Assembly (NCBI RefSeq): GCF_016862435.1
Contig: NZ_BOMY01000001.1
Coordinates: forward strand, 124,001 to 188,000
Direction: 5' to 3'
Length of the DNA: 64,000 bases
Source: Paractinoplanes tereljensis
GTDB taxonomy: Bacteria > Actinomycetota > Actinomycetes > Mycobacteriales > Micromonosporaceae
Below, piece after piece: positions 1 to 7,868 of this stretch (position 1 is its first letter; each line of letters starts with the position of its first letter). The notes beneath the pieces were generated by a model. It was not told the origin of the DNA. It saw only the letters and a list, made by a program, of their open reading frames with translations, and did no database searches. The position numbers and the translations under genes were made by a program.

Positions 1-1604
1 AGCTGCGCTCCTGGTTCCTGCCGCCGTTCGAGCGGGTGGCCAAGGAGGGCTGCGAGGTCTTCATGCTCGGCTACCAGTCGATGGACGGGGTGCCGATCAC
101 CGCTAACAAGTGGCTGCTCAACGACGTACTGAAGAAGGAATGGGGTTTTTCCGGCACACTCATCACCGACTGGGACAACGTCGGGCGAATGGTGTGGGAG
201 CAGAAGGTCTGCGCGGACTACGCGGAGGCGGCCGCGCTGGCGGTGAAGGCCGGCAACGACCTGATCATGACGACGCCGGGCTTCTTCGAGGGCGCCCAGG
301 AGGCGGTCGAGCGCGGGCTGCTGGCCGAGGAAGACATCGACGAGGCGGTCCGCCGGATCCTGCGGCTCAAGTTCCAGATGGGACTCTTCGAGGACCCGCG
401 GGCACCCGACGCAGCGCGGCAGGAGATCATCGGCAGCGACGCCCACCAAGGCCTCAATCTCGAGGTCGCCCGGCGCTCACTCGTGCTGCTGCGCAACAGC
501 GGGACGCTGCCCATTCAAAAAGCCACCTTCAAGCGCATCGCGATCATCGGCCCGAACGCCGACGACGTCTCCGCGCAGCTCGGCGACTGGGCCGGCAACT
601 CCGGCCAGGTCGACTGGATGCCCGACGGCCACCCCCGCGAGCTGACCGAGACGGTCCTCGACGGCTTCCGCGCGGTCGCCCCGGAACGCTGGGACATCAC
701 GCACGCCCGCGGCGCCGACATCGAACGGCTCGTGCCCGACCCGGAGGGTGACACCTATCCGGACGGTCAGCCGCGGCCGCCGATCTCGCAGGGCGCGCCG
801 GTCGACGACCACCTGATCGACCTGGCCCGGGCCGAGGCGATCCGGGCCGACTACGCGGTCGTGGTGGTCGGCGACACCGTCAACCTGACCGGCGAGCACA
901 AGTCGACCGCCACCCTGGAGCTGCAGGGCGGCCAGATCGCCCTGCTCAACGCGATCGCGGCGACCAAGACCCCGATGATCGTGGTGCTGCTGAACTCCAA
1001 GCCGTGTGTGCTGCCGGAGTCGGCGATGAACGCGGCCGCGATCGTCCAGGCCTTCAACCCGGGCATGCGCGGCGGCCGCGCGATCGCCGAGCTGATCCTC
1101 GGCGAGATCGAGCCGACCGGCCGGATGCCGCTGTCGGTGCCACGGCACGTCGGCCAGCAGCCGGTCTACTACAACCAGATCCGCGGCCAGCACGGCACCC
1201 GTTACGCCGACCTGACCCAGGACCCGCTGTTCGTCTTCGGCGAGGGCCTGTCCTACAGCCCGGTGCGGTATGAAGATCTGCTGGTCTGGACCGAAGAGGA
1301 TCGGGTCCGGGCGACGGTCACCCTCAGCAACGAAGGCGCGAGGCCGTCCTTCGAGACCATCCAGGTGTACGTCAGTGACCTGGTCACCAGCGTCACCTGG
1401 GCGGTCCGCGAGCTGAAGGCGTACAAGCAGGTCACCGTGCCGGCCGGCGAGACCGTGACGGTCGAGCTGGAGTTTCCGGCGTCGGCCTGTTCGCTGGTCA
1501 CCGCGGACGGCCGGCGGGTGGTCGAGCCGGGCGACTTCGAACTGCAGGTGGGACCGTCGTCGCGCGAGCGCGACCTGCTCAAGGCCGCTTTCCGGCTCAG
1601 CTGA
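1..1604 (+). CDS. Glycoside hydrolase family 3 beta-glycosidase (5' end outside window)
   Basis: Reading frame is open from base 3, so the N-terminus lies upstream; 533 residues are visible. The stretch GTLITDWDNVG near the fragment start carries the GH3 catalytic Asp nucleophile (TDW context). It is followed by the second alpha/beta domain (SLVLLRNSGTLPI, then TGEHKS and NPGMRGGRAIAELI) and a C-terminal fibronectin-III-like domain after the FVFGEGLSYS motif. Family role: retaining hydrolysis of beta-glucosides or beta-xylosides; substrate cannot be read from the fragment. No signal peptide can be judged. The stop overlaps the stop of the convergent acetyltransferase inside the palindrome TCAGCTGA. 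Confidence 0.9.
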   Translation, partial: LRSWFLPPFERVAKEGCEVFMLGYQSMDGVPITANKWLLNDVLKKEWGFSGTLITDWDNVGRMVWEQKVCADYAEAAALAVKAGNDLIMTTPGFFEGAQEAVERGLLAEEDIDEAVRRILRLKFQMGLFEDPRAPDAARQEIIGSDAHQGLNLEVARRSLVLLRNSGTLPIQKATFKRIAIIGPNADDVSAQLGDWAGNSGQVDWMPDGHPRELTETVLDGFRAVAPERWDITHARGADIERLVPDPEGDTYPDGQPRPPISQGAPVDDHLIDLARAEAIRADYAVVVVGDTVNLTGEHKSTATLELQGGQIALLNAIAATKTPMIVVLLNSKPCVLPESAMNAAAIVQAFNPGMRGGRAIAELILGEIEPTGRMPLSVPRHVGQQPVYYNQIRGQHGTRYADLTQDPLFVFGEGLSYSPVRYEDLLVWTEEDRVRATVTLSNEGARPSFETIQVYVSDLVTSVTWAVRELKAYKQVTVPAGETVTVELEFPASACSLVTADGRRVVEPGDFELQVGPSSRERDLLKAAFRLS

Positions 1605-2289
1605 CCTTGGCGGCGGCCAACGGCCGAAGATCAAATCCCAGGCTTTTGTACGCCGTGACAGCCGCGACATTCCAGTAGTCGGCGAGAAGCGCGACGCGGG
1701 TGCGCCCGGCCGCCAACTCGTTGGTGACGTAAGCACACACCGCCTGGGCCAGCCCTTGGCCGCGCATCTCGGGGTGGGTGACGACCCCGGCCAGGAACCC
1801 GACGGCCGGGGTCGACCAGGCGTCCGCCGCCGCCGCGACCAGGGTGCCGTCGCTGTCGTGCAGTCCGGCCCAGCGGTGCACGCCGCTGCCGCCGGGCCGC
1901 GCGTACGAGTCCGGGAAATAGGCGTCGATCATCGCGGTCACCGCGGGCAGCTCGTCGTCGAACAGCCAGCGCCCGGCCTGTTTCCGGTCGACCGGCCCGG
2001 TGACCTCCATCCAGGCGAACCGGCCGGCCACCTCCAGCCCGTCCACCCGCTCGGCCACGTCGGTGACCAGGTCTTCCCGGCCGATCGGGCGGTAGGTCGC
2101 GCCCACGTCCGGGAACACCTCGTCGCACAGCAGGGCGGCCACCTCGGCCGGATCGCCGTGAATCGCGATCCGGTCCTTGGTGCACAGGTCGGCGCAGGCG
2201 ACGGCCATCGCGCCGGGCCGGATCCAGAATCGCGCCCCCGGCTGGTCGGCCGCCCACAGCAGCACGGGGTCGTCGCTGTCGTGGAGCAT
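1597..2289 (-). CDS. GNAT family N-acetyltransferase
   Basis: About 230 residues. The C-terminal half shows the GNAT acetyl-CoA binding signature (GVVTHPEMRGQGLAQAV, the RGQGL loop) and the usual end AAVTAYKSLGFDLR. The N-terminal half resembles the degenerate first GNAT-like domain of two-domain acetyltransferases. Substrate unknown. I chose the ATG at 2289 because the divergent DUF218 gene begins at 2326; the frame runs open further upstream but would overlap that gene. Convergent with the GH3 gene, overlapping it by 8 bases. Confidence 0.82.
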   Translation of the reverse strand: MLHDSDDPVLLWAADQPGARFWIRPGAMAVACADLCTKDRIAIHGDPAEVAALLCDEVFPDVGATYRPIGREDLVTDVAERVDGLEVAGRFAWMEVTGPVDRKQAGRWLFDDELPAVTAMIDAYFPDSYARPGGSGVHRWAGLHDSDGTLVAAAADAWSTPAVGFLAGVVTHPEMRGQGLAQAVCAYVTNELAAGRTRVALLADYWNVAAVTAYKSLGFDLRPLAAAKVS

Positions 2290-2325
2290 TAGGCCATGTT
2301 GACATGATCTGGCACCGTCACGGGT

Positions 2326-3003
2326 GTGCCGCTCCCGTACCTGGTCTTTCGCTTCTCCCGCCGCCTCGTGCTGGCCGGTGCGCTCGGGGCGCTTCTCGCC
2401 GTACTCGTCATGGTCTCGTCCTCGGTCTGGGTGCGGGAGGGATCCGCCGGGCGGGTGTACGACGAGGCGTCGGTGCCGGCGGCGCCGGTCGCCCTGGTTC
2501 TGGGCGCCGAGGTCTACCCGGACGGCCAGCCGTCGCCGTTCCTGGCGGCCCGGCTCGACATCGCGAAGCGGCTGCTCGACGCGGGCAAGGTGAAAGCGAT
2601 CCTGGTCTCCGGCGACCACGGCCGCTGGGAGTACGACGAGCCCGGCGCCATGCAGGTCTACCTGGTCGCCCGGGGTGTGCCGGCGTCCCGGGTGGTGCTC
2701 GACTACGCGGGTTTCGACACCTACGACTCGTGCGCGCGGGCCCGCAAGATCTTCGGGGTCGGTAAGGCCATCGTGGTGACCCAGAGCTACCACATCGACC
2801 GGGCGGTGACGCTCTGCCGCCACTTCGGCATCGACGCGACCGGCGTCGGCGACGACACCGTCCGCATCTACACCGCCCCGTGGCGCAACTCGGTCATCCG
2901 CGAACGCGGCGCCGTGGTGAAGGCCGCCTACGACATGCTCTCCCACCGCGACCCGGTCTACCTCGGCAAACACGAGGTCGGCGTAGAACAGGCCCTCAGC
3001 TAG
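2326..3003 (+). CDS. DUF218 (SanA/YdcF-like) membrane-anchored protein
   Basis: 225 residues, GTG start. One N-terminal membrane segment (about residues 13-32, rich in Ala/Leu/Val) is followed by a DUF218 domain: ALVLGAEVYPDGQPS (the V-L-G-A strand), ILVSGDHGRWEYDEP, then AIVVTQSYHIDRAV. SanA/YdcF-like proteins are linked to cell-envelope integrity; the reaction is not known. The domain should face outside the membrane. Divergent from the acetyltransferase with a gap of only 36 bases, so promoters overlap or transcripts are nearly leaderless. Confidence 0.8.
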   Translation: MPLPYLVFRFSRRLVLAGALGALLAVLVMVSSSVWVREGSAGRVYDEASVPAAPVALVLGAEVYPDGQPSPFLAARLDIAKRLLDAGKVKAILVSGDHGRWEYDEPGAMQVYLVARGVPASRVVLDYAGFDTYDSCARARKIFGVGKAIVVTQSYHIDRAVTLCRHFGIDATGVGDDTVRIYTAPWRNSVIRERGAVVKAAYDMLSHRDPVYLGKHEVGVEQALS

Positions 3004-3124
3004 CCTCCACCCCGTTGTTTGTCGAAGAGCACGTAGCCACGGAACTCCCGCGATCGCCCGCGGAGCGAAGCGGAGCCAGCCAGCTCTGCTCTTTCCTGAA
3101 ACCTTGACGCCCTAGTCTGCCGCC

Positions 3125-4444
3125 ATGGATTCGGCTGATCTGCTGGTGCGGAGCCTGGGCGAGTGCCGGATCGACTCGCCGCTGGGCGGTCTGGTCACCC
3201 GGCGCGGCACGACCGAGCACTACGTCGACGAGACCGACCGGGTGCTGCTCGACGACACCCTGGCCCTGCTGGCCGGGCGCACCGGCGAGCCGCCGTCGTT
3301 CGAACCGGGCGGCCCCCGCCGGCAGATCTTCTTCGACCCGTCCAAGATCCGGGTCGGCATCGTCACCTGCGGCGGCCTGTGCCCCGGCCTCAACGACGTG
3401 ATCCGCGGCCTGGTCCTGGAGCTGACCTCGCACTACGGGGTGCGGCGCATCGTCGGGTTCCGCAACGGCTACCGCGGCCTGGTGGCCCGGCACGGCCACG
3501 ACGTGGTCGAGCTGAACCCGTTCGTTGTCGACCACATCAACGAGCACGGCGGCACCATCCTCGGCACGTCCCGCGGCAACCAGGACCCGGCCGAGATCGT
3601 CGACTGCCTCGACCAGCTCGGCATCAACATCCTCTTCGTGATCGGCGGCGACGGCTCGATGCGCGGCGCCCAGCGGATCGCGGCGGAGATCACTTCGCGG
3701 GACCGCCGGATCGCGGTGGTCGGCGTGCCGAAGACGATCGACAACGACATCCCGTTCATCGGCCACAGCTTCGGGTTCCAGACCGCGTTCGGCAAGGCCA
3801 CCGAATCGATCCGGGCCGCGCACACCGAGGCCACCGCGCAGCCCGGCGGCATCGGGCTGGTGCAGCTGATGGGCCGGCACTCCGGTTTCATCGCCTGCTA
3901 CGCGGCGCTGGCCAACAACGACGCCGACTACGTGCTGATCCCCGAGGTGCCGGCCGACGTGGAGGCGTTCCTGCCACACCTGCGGCGCCGGGTGCGCGAA
4001 CGCGGCCACGCCCTGGTGGTGGTGGCCGAGGGCGCCGGCCAGGACTATCTCGCCGCCGACGGCACCGATGCCTCCGGCAACAAGCGCCTCGGCGACTTCG
4101 GCGTCTACCTGCGCCGGCGCATCCTGGACGACTTCGCCGCGGCCGGCGAGGAGGCCAACCTCAAGTACATCGACCCGAGCTACGTGATCCGCAGCGTGCC
4201 CGCCAACCCGTACGACAGCGTCTACTGCCTGCGCCTGGCCCAGGCCGCGGTGCACGCGGCGATGGCCGGCCGCACCGAGATGGTGGTCGGCACCTGGCGA
4301 AACCGCTTCGTGCACGTCCCGATCCCGCTGGCCGTGGCCACCCGCAACCAGGTGGACCCGAACGGCGACCTGTGGATGTCGGTCCTGGAGGCCACCGGCC
4401 AGCCCGCCGAGTTCACCGAGATCCCGCACCGCGCGGCCGCCTGA
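3125..4444 (+). CDS. 6-phosphofructokinase, trypanosomatid-like/PPi-type clade, probably ATP-dependent
   Basis: 439 residues, about 120 more than the E. coli-type enzyme, with a roughly 70-residue N-terminal extension. Motifs: GIVTCGGLCPGLN (~78-90), GGDGSMRGAQ (~174-183), PKTIDNDIP (~202-210), GHSFGFQTA and MGRHSGF. Role: phosphorylation of fructose-6-phosphate in glycolysis. The residue equivalent to E. coli position 104 is Gly (ATP type), while that at 124 is Lys (PKTIDND, the PPi-type form). This Gly/Lys pair is known from ATP-dependent enzymes of the long clade, so ATP is the better guess. Stands alone, with gaps of more than 100 bases on both sides. Confidence 0.9.
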   Translation: MDSADLLVRSLGECRIDSPLGGLVTRRGTTEHYVDETDRVLLDDTLALLAGRTGEPPSFEPGGPRRQIFFDPSKIRVGIVTCGGLCPGLNDVIRGLVLELTSHYGVRRIVGFRNGYRGLVARHGHDVVELNPFVVDHINEHGGTILGTSRGNQDPAEIVDCLDQLGINILFVIGGDGSMRGAQRIAAEITSRDRRIAVVGVPKTIDNDIPFIGHSFGFQTAFGKATESIRAAHTEATAQPGGIGLVQLMGRHSGFIACYAALANNDADYVLIPEVPADVEAFLPHLRRRVRERGHALVVVAEGAGQDYLAADGTDASGNKRLGDFGVYLRRRILDDFAAAGEEANLKYIDPSYVIRSVPANPYDSVYCLRLAQAAVHAAMAGRTEMVVGTWRNRFVHVPIPLAVATRNQVDPNGDLWMSVLEATGQPAEFTEIPHRAAA

Positions 4445-4607
4445 GGCATTTCCCTCAAGATCCGCCCGACCGAGCCGATGACGACACCCGGTTCATAGAC
4501 GCATGCGAGCGGATTCATAGGCAATTCCTAGGCGAATAGCGACCCCGTTTCAGCTCCGGCAACGATCCTCGACACATCAACACCGCACCTCCGACCCGGA
4601 GCCCCCG

Positions 4608-5207
4608 ATGAGCGACAAGACCCCCGGCGCCGACGAACCCACGGCCGCCCAGCCCGCCGTCACCCCACCAACCGCACCCCCACCAGCCGCCACCCAGCCA
4701 ACCGCCGAACTACCCACCGCCCAGCCGGCCGCCCCGCAGCCTGCTGCCACCGCGCCTGCTGCCGCCGCCGCTCAGCCTGCCGCTGCCGCTCAGCCTGCCG
4801 CCGCAGAATCCGCTGCCGCGCAACCAGCCGCCGCGCAACCGGCGGCCACACCGGCTGCGCCCGGGCCGGCACCGACCGGCTGGCTGCCGGCCGGCGGGGT
4901 CGCAGGCGGCCTTCGCTCCCGGCGCGTGCCCCTGCTGGCCGCGGCCGCCGGCCTGGTGGTGGGCCTGGTGCTGGGCGCGTGCGGGGTCGGCGCCGCCGTG
5001 GCGGTCTTCGACCGGCACGACGACCGCGGCACCGAGCGCTTCCAGCACGGACCCCGCGGCGCCAACTTCCCCGACCGCAACGGCAACCAACCCCGCGGCC
5101 AGAACCCTCGCGGTGACCAGCGCCGCGACGGCCGCCCGGCCCCGGCGCCGAGCGACGCCAACCCGGCGCCCAGCGCGGCCACCCCGACCCCCAGCGCAAC
5201 CGCCTGA
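4608..5207 (+). CDS. Ala/Pro/Gln-rich single-pass membrane protein of unknown function
   Basis: 199 residues, preceded by a GGAG ribosome site seven bases before the ATG. Residues ~10-95 are a low-complexity Ala/Pro/Gln/Thr tail with imperfect AAQPAAA units. A membrane segment follows (about 109-133, LLAAAAGLVVGLVLGACGVG, preceded by RSRRVP, the positive-inside side). The remaining ~65 residues are polar, Arg/Gly/Asn/Pro-rich and end in repeated PAPSA/TPSA. The layout suggests a disordered cytoplasmic region, one helix and a disordered outer tail. No enzymatic motif. Codon use matches its neighbours despite the low complexity. Confidence 0.6.
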   Translation: MSDKTPGADEPTAAQPAVTPPTAPPPAATQPTAELPTAQPAAPQPAATAPAAAAAQPAAAAQPAAAESAAAQPAAAQPAATPAAPGPAPTGWLPAGGVAGGLRSRRVPLLAAAAGLVVGLVLGACGVGAAVAVFDRHDDRGTERFQHGPRGANFPDRNGNQPRGQNPRGDQRRDGRPAPAPSDANPAPSAATPTPSATA

Positions 5208-5231
5208 CCCACCGCGGGGGCCTTTACATAG

Positions 5232-6650
5232 ATGGCCGTGGACATGTTGCGGCTGGTCGACGAGAGTGGCGGGATGGGGAAGTCGACTCGGCGTAGCTTC
5301 ATGGCGGTTTCCGCGGCGGCCGTCACCGCCGGTATTGCCGGGCCGGCACAGGCGGTGGGGCGCCGCAAACCGGCCGCTGACCCGCAGTTGCGCGCGATGC
5401 TGCGGGAGATCGATCCGGCCCGGGTCGAGGCGATCATCCGGCGGCTGGTGGCCTTCGGCACCCGGCACACCCTGTCGGCGCAGGACGATCCGGAGCGCGG
5501 CATCGGTGCGGCCCGGGACTGGTTGCAGGCCGAGTTCCAGCGGTACGCGGATCGCTCCGACGGACGGATGACCGTCGCGTTGGACTCCTTCATCCAGCCG
5601 GTCTCGTCCCGCATCCCGGCGCCGACCCGGATCACCAACGTCGTGGCCACGCTCCGTGGCAGCGTCACCCCGGACCGGGTGTACGTGGTGACCGGCCACT
5701 ACGACTCGCGGGTCACCGACGTCATGGATGCCACGAGTGACGCGCCGGGCGCCGACGACGACGCGTCGGGGGTGGCGGTGGTCCTGGAGCTGGCCCGGGT
5801 GATGGCGACCCGCGCCCCGGCGGCGACCATCGTGTTCGCCGCGGTGGCCGCCGAGGAGCAGGGACTCTACGGCTCCGATCACCTGGCCCAGACTTTCAAG
5901 GACCGCAACACAGACGTGCAGGCGATGTTCAGCAACGACATCGTCGGCACCGGCAACGCCCACGACGGCAGCGCGGACGACCCCCGTACGGTCCGGCTGT
6001 TCGTTGAAGGAATTCCGACGTCGGAGACGGCGGCCGAGGCCGGCGTGCGCAAGAGCGTCGGCGGCGAGAACGACGGCCCGTCCCGGCAGCTGGGCCGGTT
6101 CGTCGGCGAGGTGGCCGGCCACGGGCTGACCGGCATGCGGGTGCGGCAGATCTGGCGCCGGGACCGCTACCTGCGCGGCAGCGACCACATCTCGTTCCTG
6201 CTGCGCGGCTACCCGGCGGCCCGGTTCACCGAGCCGCGGGAGAACTTCGCCCACGAGCACCAGAACGTCCGGGTCGAGGCCGGCGTGCAGTACGGCGACC
6301 TGATCGAGTTCTGCGACTTCGGCTACATCGCCCGGGTGGCCCGGGTGAACGCGGCCGCCCTCTGGTCCCTCGCCCAGGCCCCGGGCACCCCGAAGGGCGT
6401 GGTCATCGACACCACCCAGCTCACCAACGCGACCACCCTGCGCTGGCAGGCCAACCCCGAGCCCGACCTGGCCGGCTACGAGGTGCTGTGGCGCGAGACG
6501 ACCGAGCCGGACTGGACACACGTTCTCGAGGTCGGAAACGTCACCACCGCGACCGTCGACCTTTCCAAGGACAACGTCTTCTTCGGCGTACGGGCAGTGG
6601 ACCGTGACGGTAACCGGAGCCCGGTATCCGCTCCTAAGCCGTCTAGCTGA
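5232..6650 (+). CDS. M28 family zinc aminopeptidase, Tat-exported, with C-terminal fibronectin-III-like domain
   Basis: 472 residues from the first ATG. A twin-arginine signal sits at STRRSFMAVSAAAV and ends at GPAQA (~residue 36), so the second ATG at 5274 (458 residues) is an equally good start. The M28 core shows VTGHYDSRVTD (zinc His, Asp), GADDDASGVAVVLELAR (bridging Asp) and AAVAAEEQGLYGS (catalytic Glu and zinc Glu). Residues ~390-472 form a fibronectin-III-like domain (LRWQANPEPDLAGYEVLWRE ... FGVRAVDRDGN). Role: secreted peptidase that removes N-terminal amino acids. No operon partner; the gap to the next gene is 35 bases. Confidence 0.87.
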   Translation: MAVDMLRLVDESGGMGKSTRRSFMAVSAAAVTAGIAGPAQAVGRRKPAADPQLRAMLREIDPARVEAIIRRLVAFGTRHTLSAQDDPERGIGAARDWLQAEFQRYADRSDGRMTVALDSFIQPVSSRIPAPTRITNVVATLRGSVTPDRVYVVTGHYDSRVTDVMDATSDAPGADDDASGVAVVLELARVMATRAPAATIVFAAVAAEEQGLYGSDHLAQTFKDRNTDVQAMFSNDIVGTGNAHDGSADDPRTVRLFVEGIPTSETAAEAGVRKSVGGENDGPSRQLGRFVGEVAGHGLTGMRVRQIWRRDRYLRGSDHISFLLRGYPAARFTEPRENFAHEHQNVRVEAGVQYGDLIEFCDFGYIARVARVNAAALWSLAQAPGTPKGVVIDTTQLTNATTLRWQANPEPDLAGYEVLWRETTEPDWTHVLEVGNVTTATVDLSKDNVFFGVRAVDRDGNRSPVSAPKPSS

Positions 6651-6685
6651 CAATTTCAAGGGCGCCGGAATGACACGATGGCCTT

Positions 6686-7753
6686 ATGACGGTCGACTAC
6701 ACGGTTCGGCTGCGGTTCGGGGAGACTTCCCGGGACGCGGCGACGCACACCAACCTCTCCGCGGTCCGGCTCGACGGACAGGTGCTCTGGATCGCCGGTG
6801 ACGAGACCGCGACCGTGGAACGCCTGCTCGCCGACGACCCGCAGAAGGCCGCCGAGTTCGGCGGCGAGACCTCGTTCCGGATCGCCGACTTCGTCGACCT
6901 GCCCGGCGAGGACGCCGACGAGGAAGCCGACGTCGAGGGGCTGGCCCGCACCGGCGACTTCCTGTGGGCGGTCGGTTCGCACAGCCTGCGCCGCAAGCAG
7001 ATCAAGGAACGCCACCTGGGCGACAAGGCGCTGAAGCGCCTGGCCCGGATCGAAGGCCAGGACAACCGCCAGATCCTGGTACGGCTACCGATCGCCGACG
7101 TCGGCGGTGTTCCGACACCGGTGAAGGAGACGGTGATCGACGGTGTGCGGCACCAGGCTGCGGCGCTGAGCCGCCGCGACAACCTGCGCTCGCTGCTGCG
7201 CGACGACGAGCACCTGGCCCCGTTCCTGCCGATCCCCGGCAAGGACAACGGCCTCGACGTCGAGGGCATCGCGGTCCGCGGCGACCGGGTCTACCTGGGG
7301 TTGCGCGGCCCGGTGCTGCGCGGCTGGGCGTTCGTGCTGGAGTTGCGGCCGTACGTGGATGAGGACGACCCCGGCCGCCTGCGCCTGCGCGAGTTCGACG
7401 ACGGCGAGCCGTACCGCAAGCACGTGCTCGACCTCGAGGGCCTGGGCGTCCGCGACATCTGCCCCGACGGCGACGACCTGCTGATCCTGGCCGGCCCGAC
7501 GATGGACCTGGACGGCCCGGTGCGCGTCTACCGCTGGCACGGCGCCGCCCGCCTGGACACCCCGCAGATCGTCCGCGACGACCTGATCTCCCGCGAGCTG
7601 GAGCTGACCTTCGGCGAGGGCGACGACCACGCCGAGGGCATCAGCATGCTGGGCGACGACCGCATCCTGGTCGTCTACGACAGCCCCGCCCGAGCCCGCC
7701 TGACCGACGACGGCTGCGTCATAGCCGACGTCCTGCTGCTCCCCGGCCGCTAG
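6686..7753 (+). CDS. DUF3616 domain protein
   Basis: 355 residues. The fold looks like a series of beta-propeller-type blades: LSAVRLDGQVLWIAGDE at the start, DVEGLARTGDFLWAVGSHS, then DVEGIAVRGDRVYLGLRGP and DHAEGISMLGDDRILVVYD. Repeated (D/A)EGI/L blocks of this kind define DUF3616. No catalytic residues recognised and no signal peptide, so probably cytoplasmic. The ATG at 6686 lies 35 bases after the peptidase, so co-transcription is possible. A large hairpin follows at 7802-7850. Confidence 0.75.
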   Translation: MTVDYTVRLRFGETSRDAATHTNLSAVRLDGQVLWIAGDETATVERLLADDPQKAAEFGGETSFRIADFVDLPGEDADEEADVEGLARTGDFLWAVGSHSLRRKQIKERHLGDKALKRLARIEGQDNRQILVRLPIADVGGVPTPVKETVIDGVRHQAAALSRRDNLRSLLRDDEHLAPFLPIPGKDNGLDVEGIAVRGDRVYLGLRGPVLRGWAFVLELRPYVDEDDPGRLRLREFDDGEPYRKHVLDLEGLGVRDICPDGDDLLILAGPTMDLDGPVRVYRWHGAARLDTPQIVRDDLISRELELTFGEGDDHAEGISMLGDDRILVVYDSPARARLTDDGCVIADVLLLPGR

Positions 7754-7801
7754 ACGGCCAGCGGTGCCCGGGTTTCGCCGCCGCGCAGCCTGCGGTAGGC
7801 C

Positions 7802-7850
7802 CGATCTTGGCGAGTTCCCGCTCGCGCCGAGCAGGGACTCGCCAAGATCG
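7802..7850. repeat. Near-perfect 49-base hairpin, GATCTTG-type palindromic repeat
   Basis: The left arm begins CGATCTTGGCGAGT and the right arm ends ACTCGCCAAGATCG (14 pairs without mismatch). After a one-base bulge the pairing continues through TCCC/GGGA and GCTCG/CGAGC with a CGC loop. It lies between the convergent ends of the DUF3616 gene and the ABC permease, so it could terminate both. The left arm shares CGATCTTG-N3-GA-N-TTCC with two repeats at 50.4-50.6 kb. Confidence 0.8.
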
Positions 7851-7868
7851 AGACCCAAACCGCGGGCG

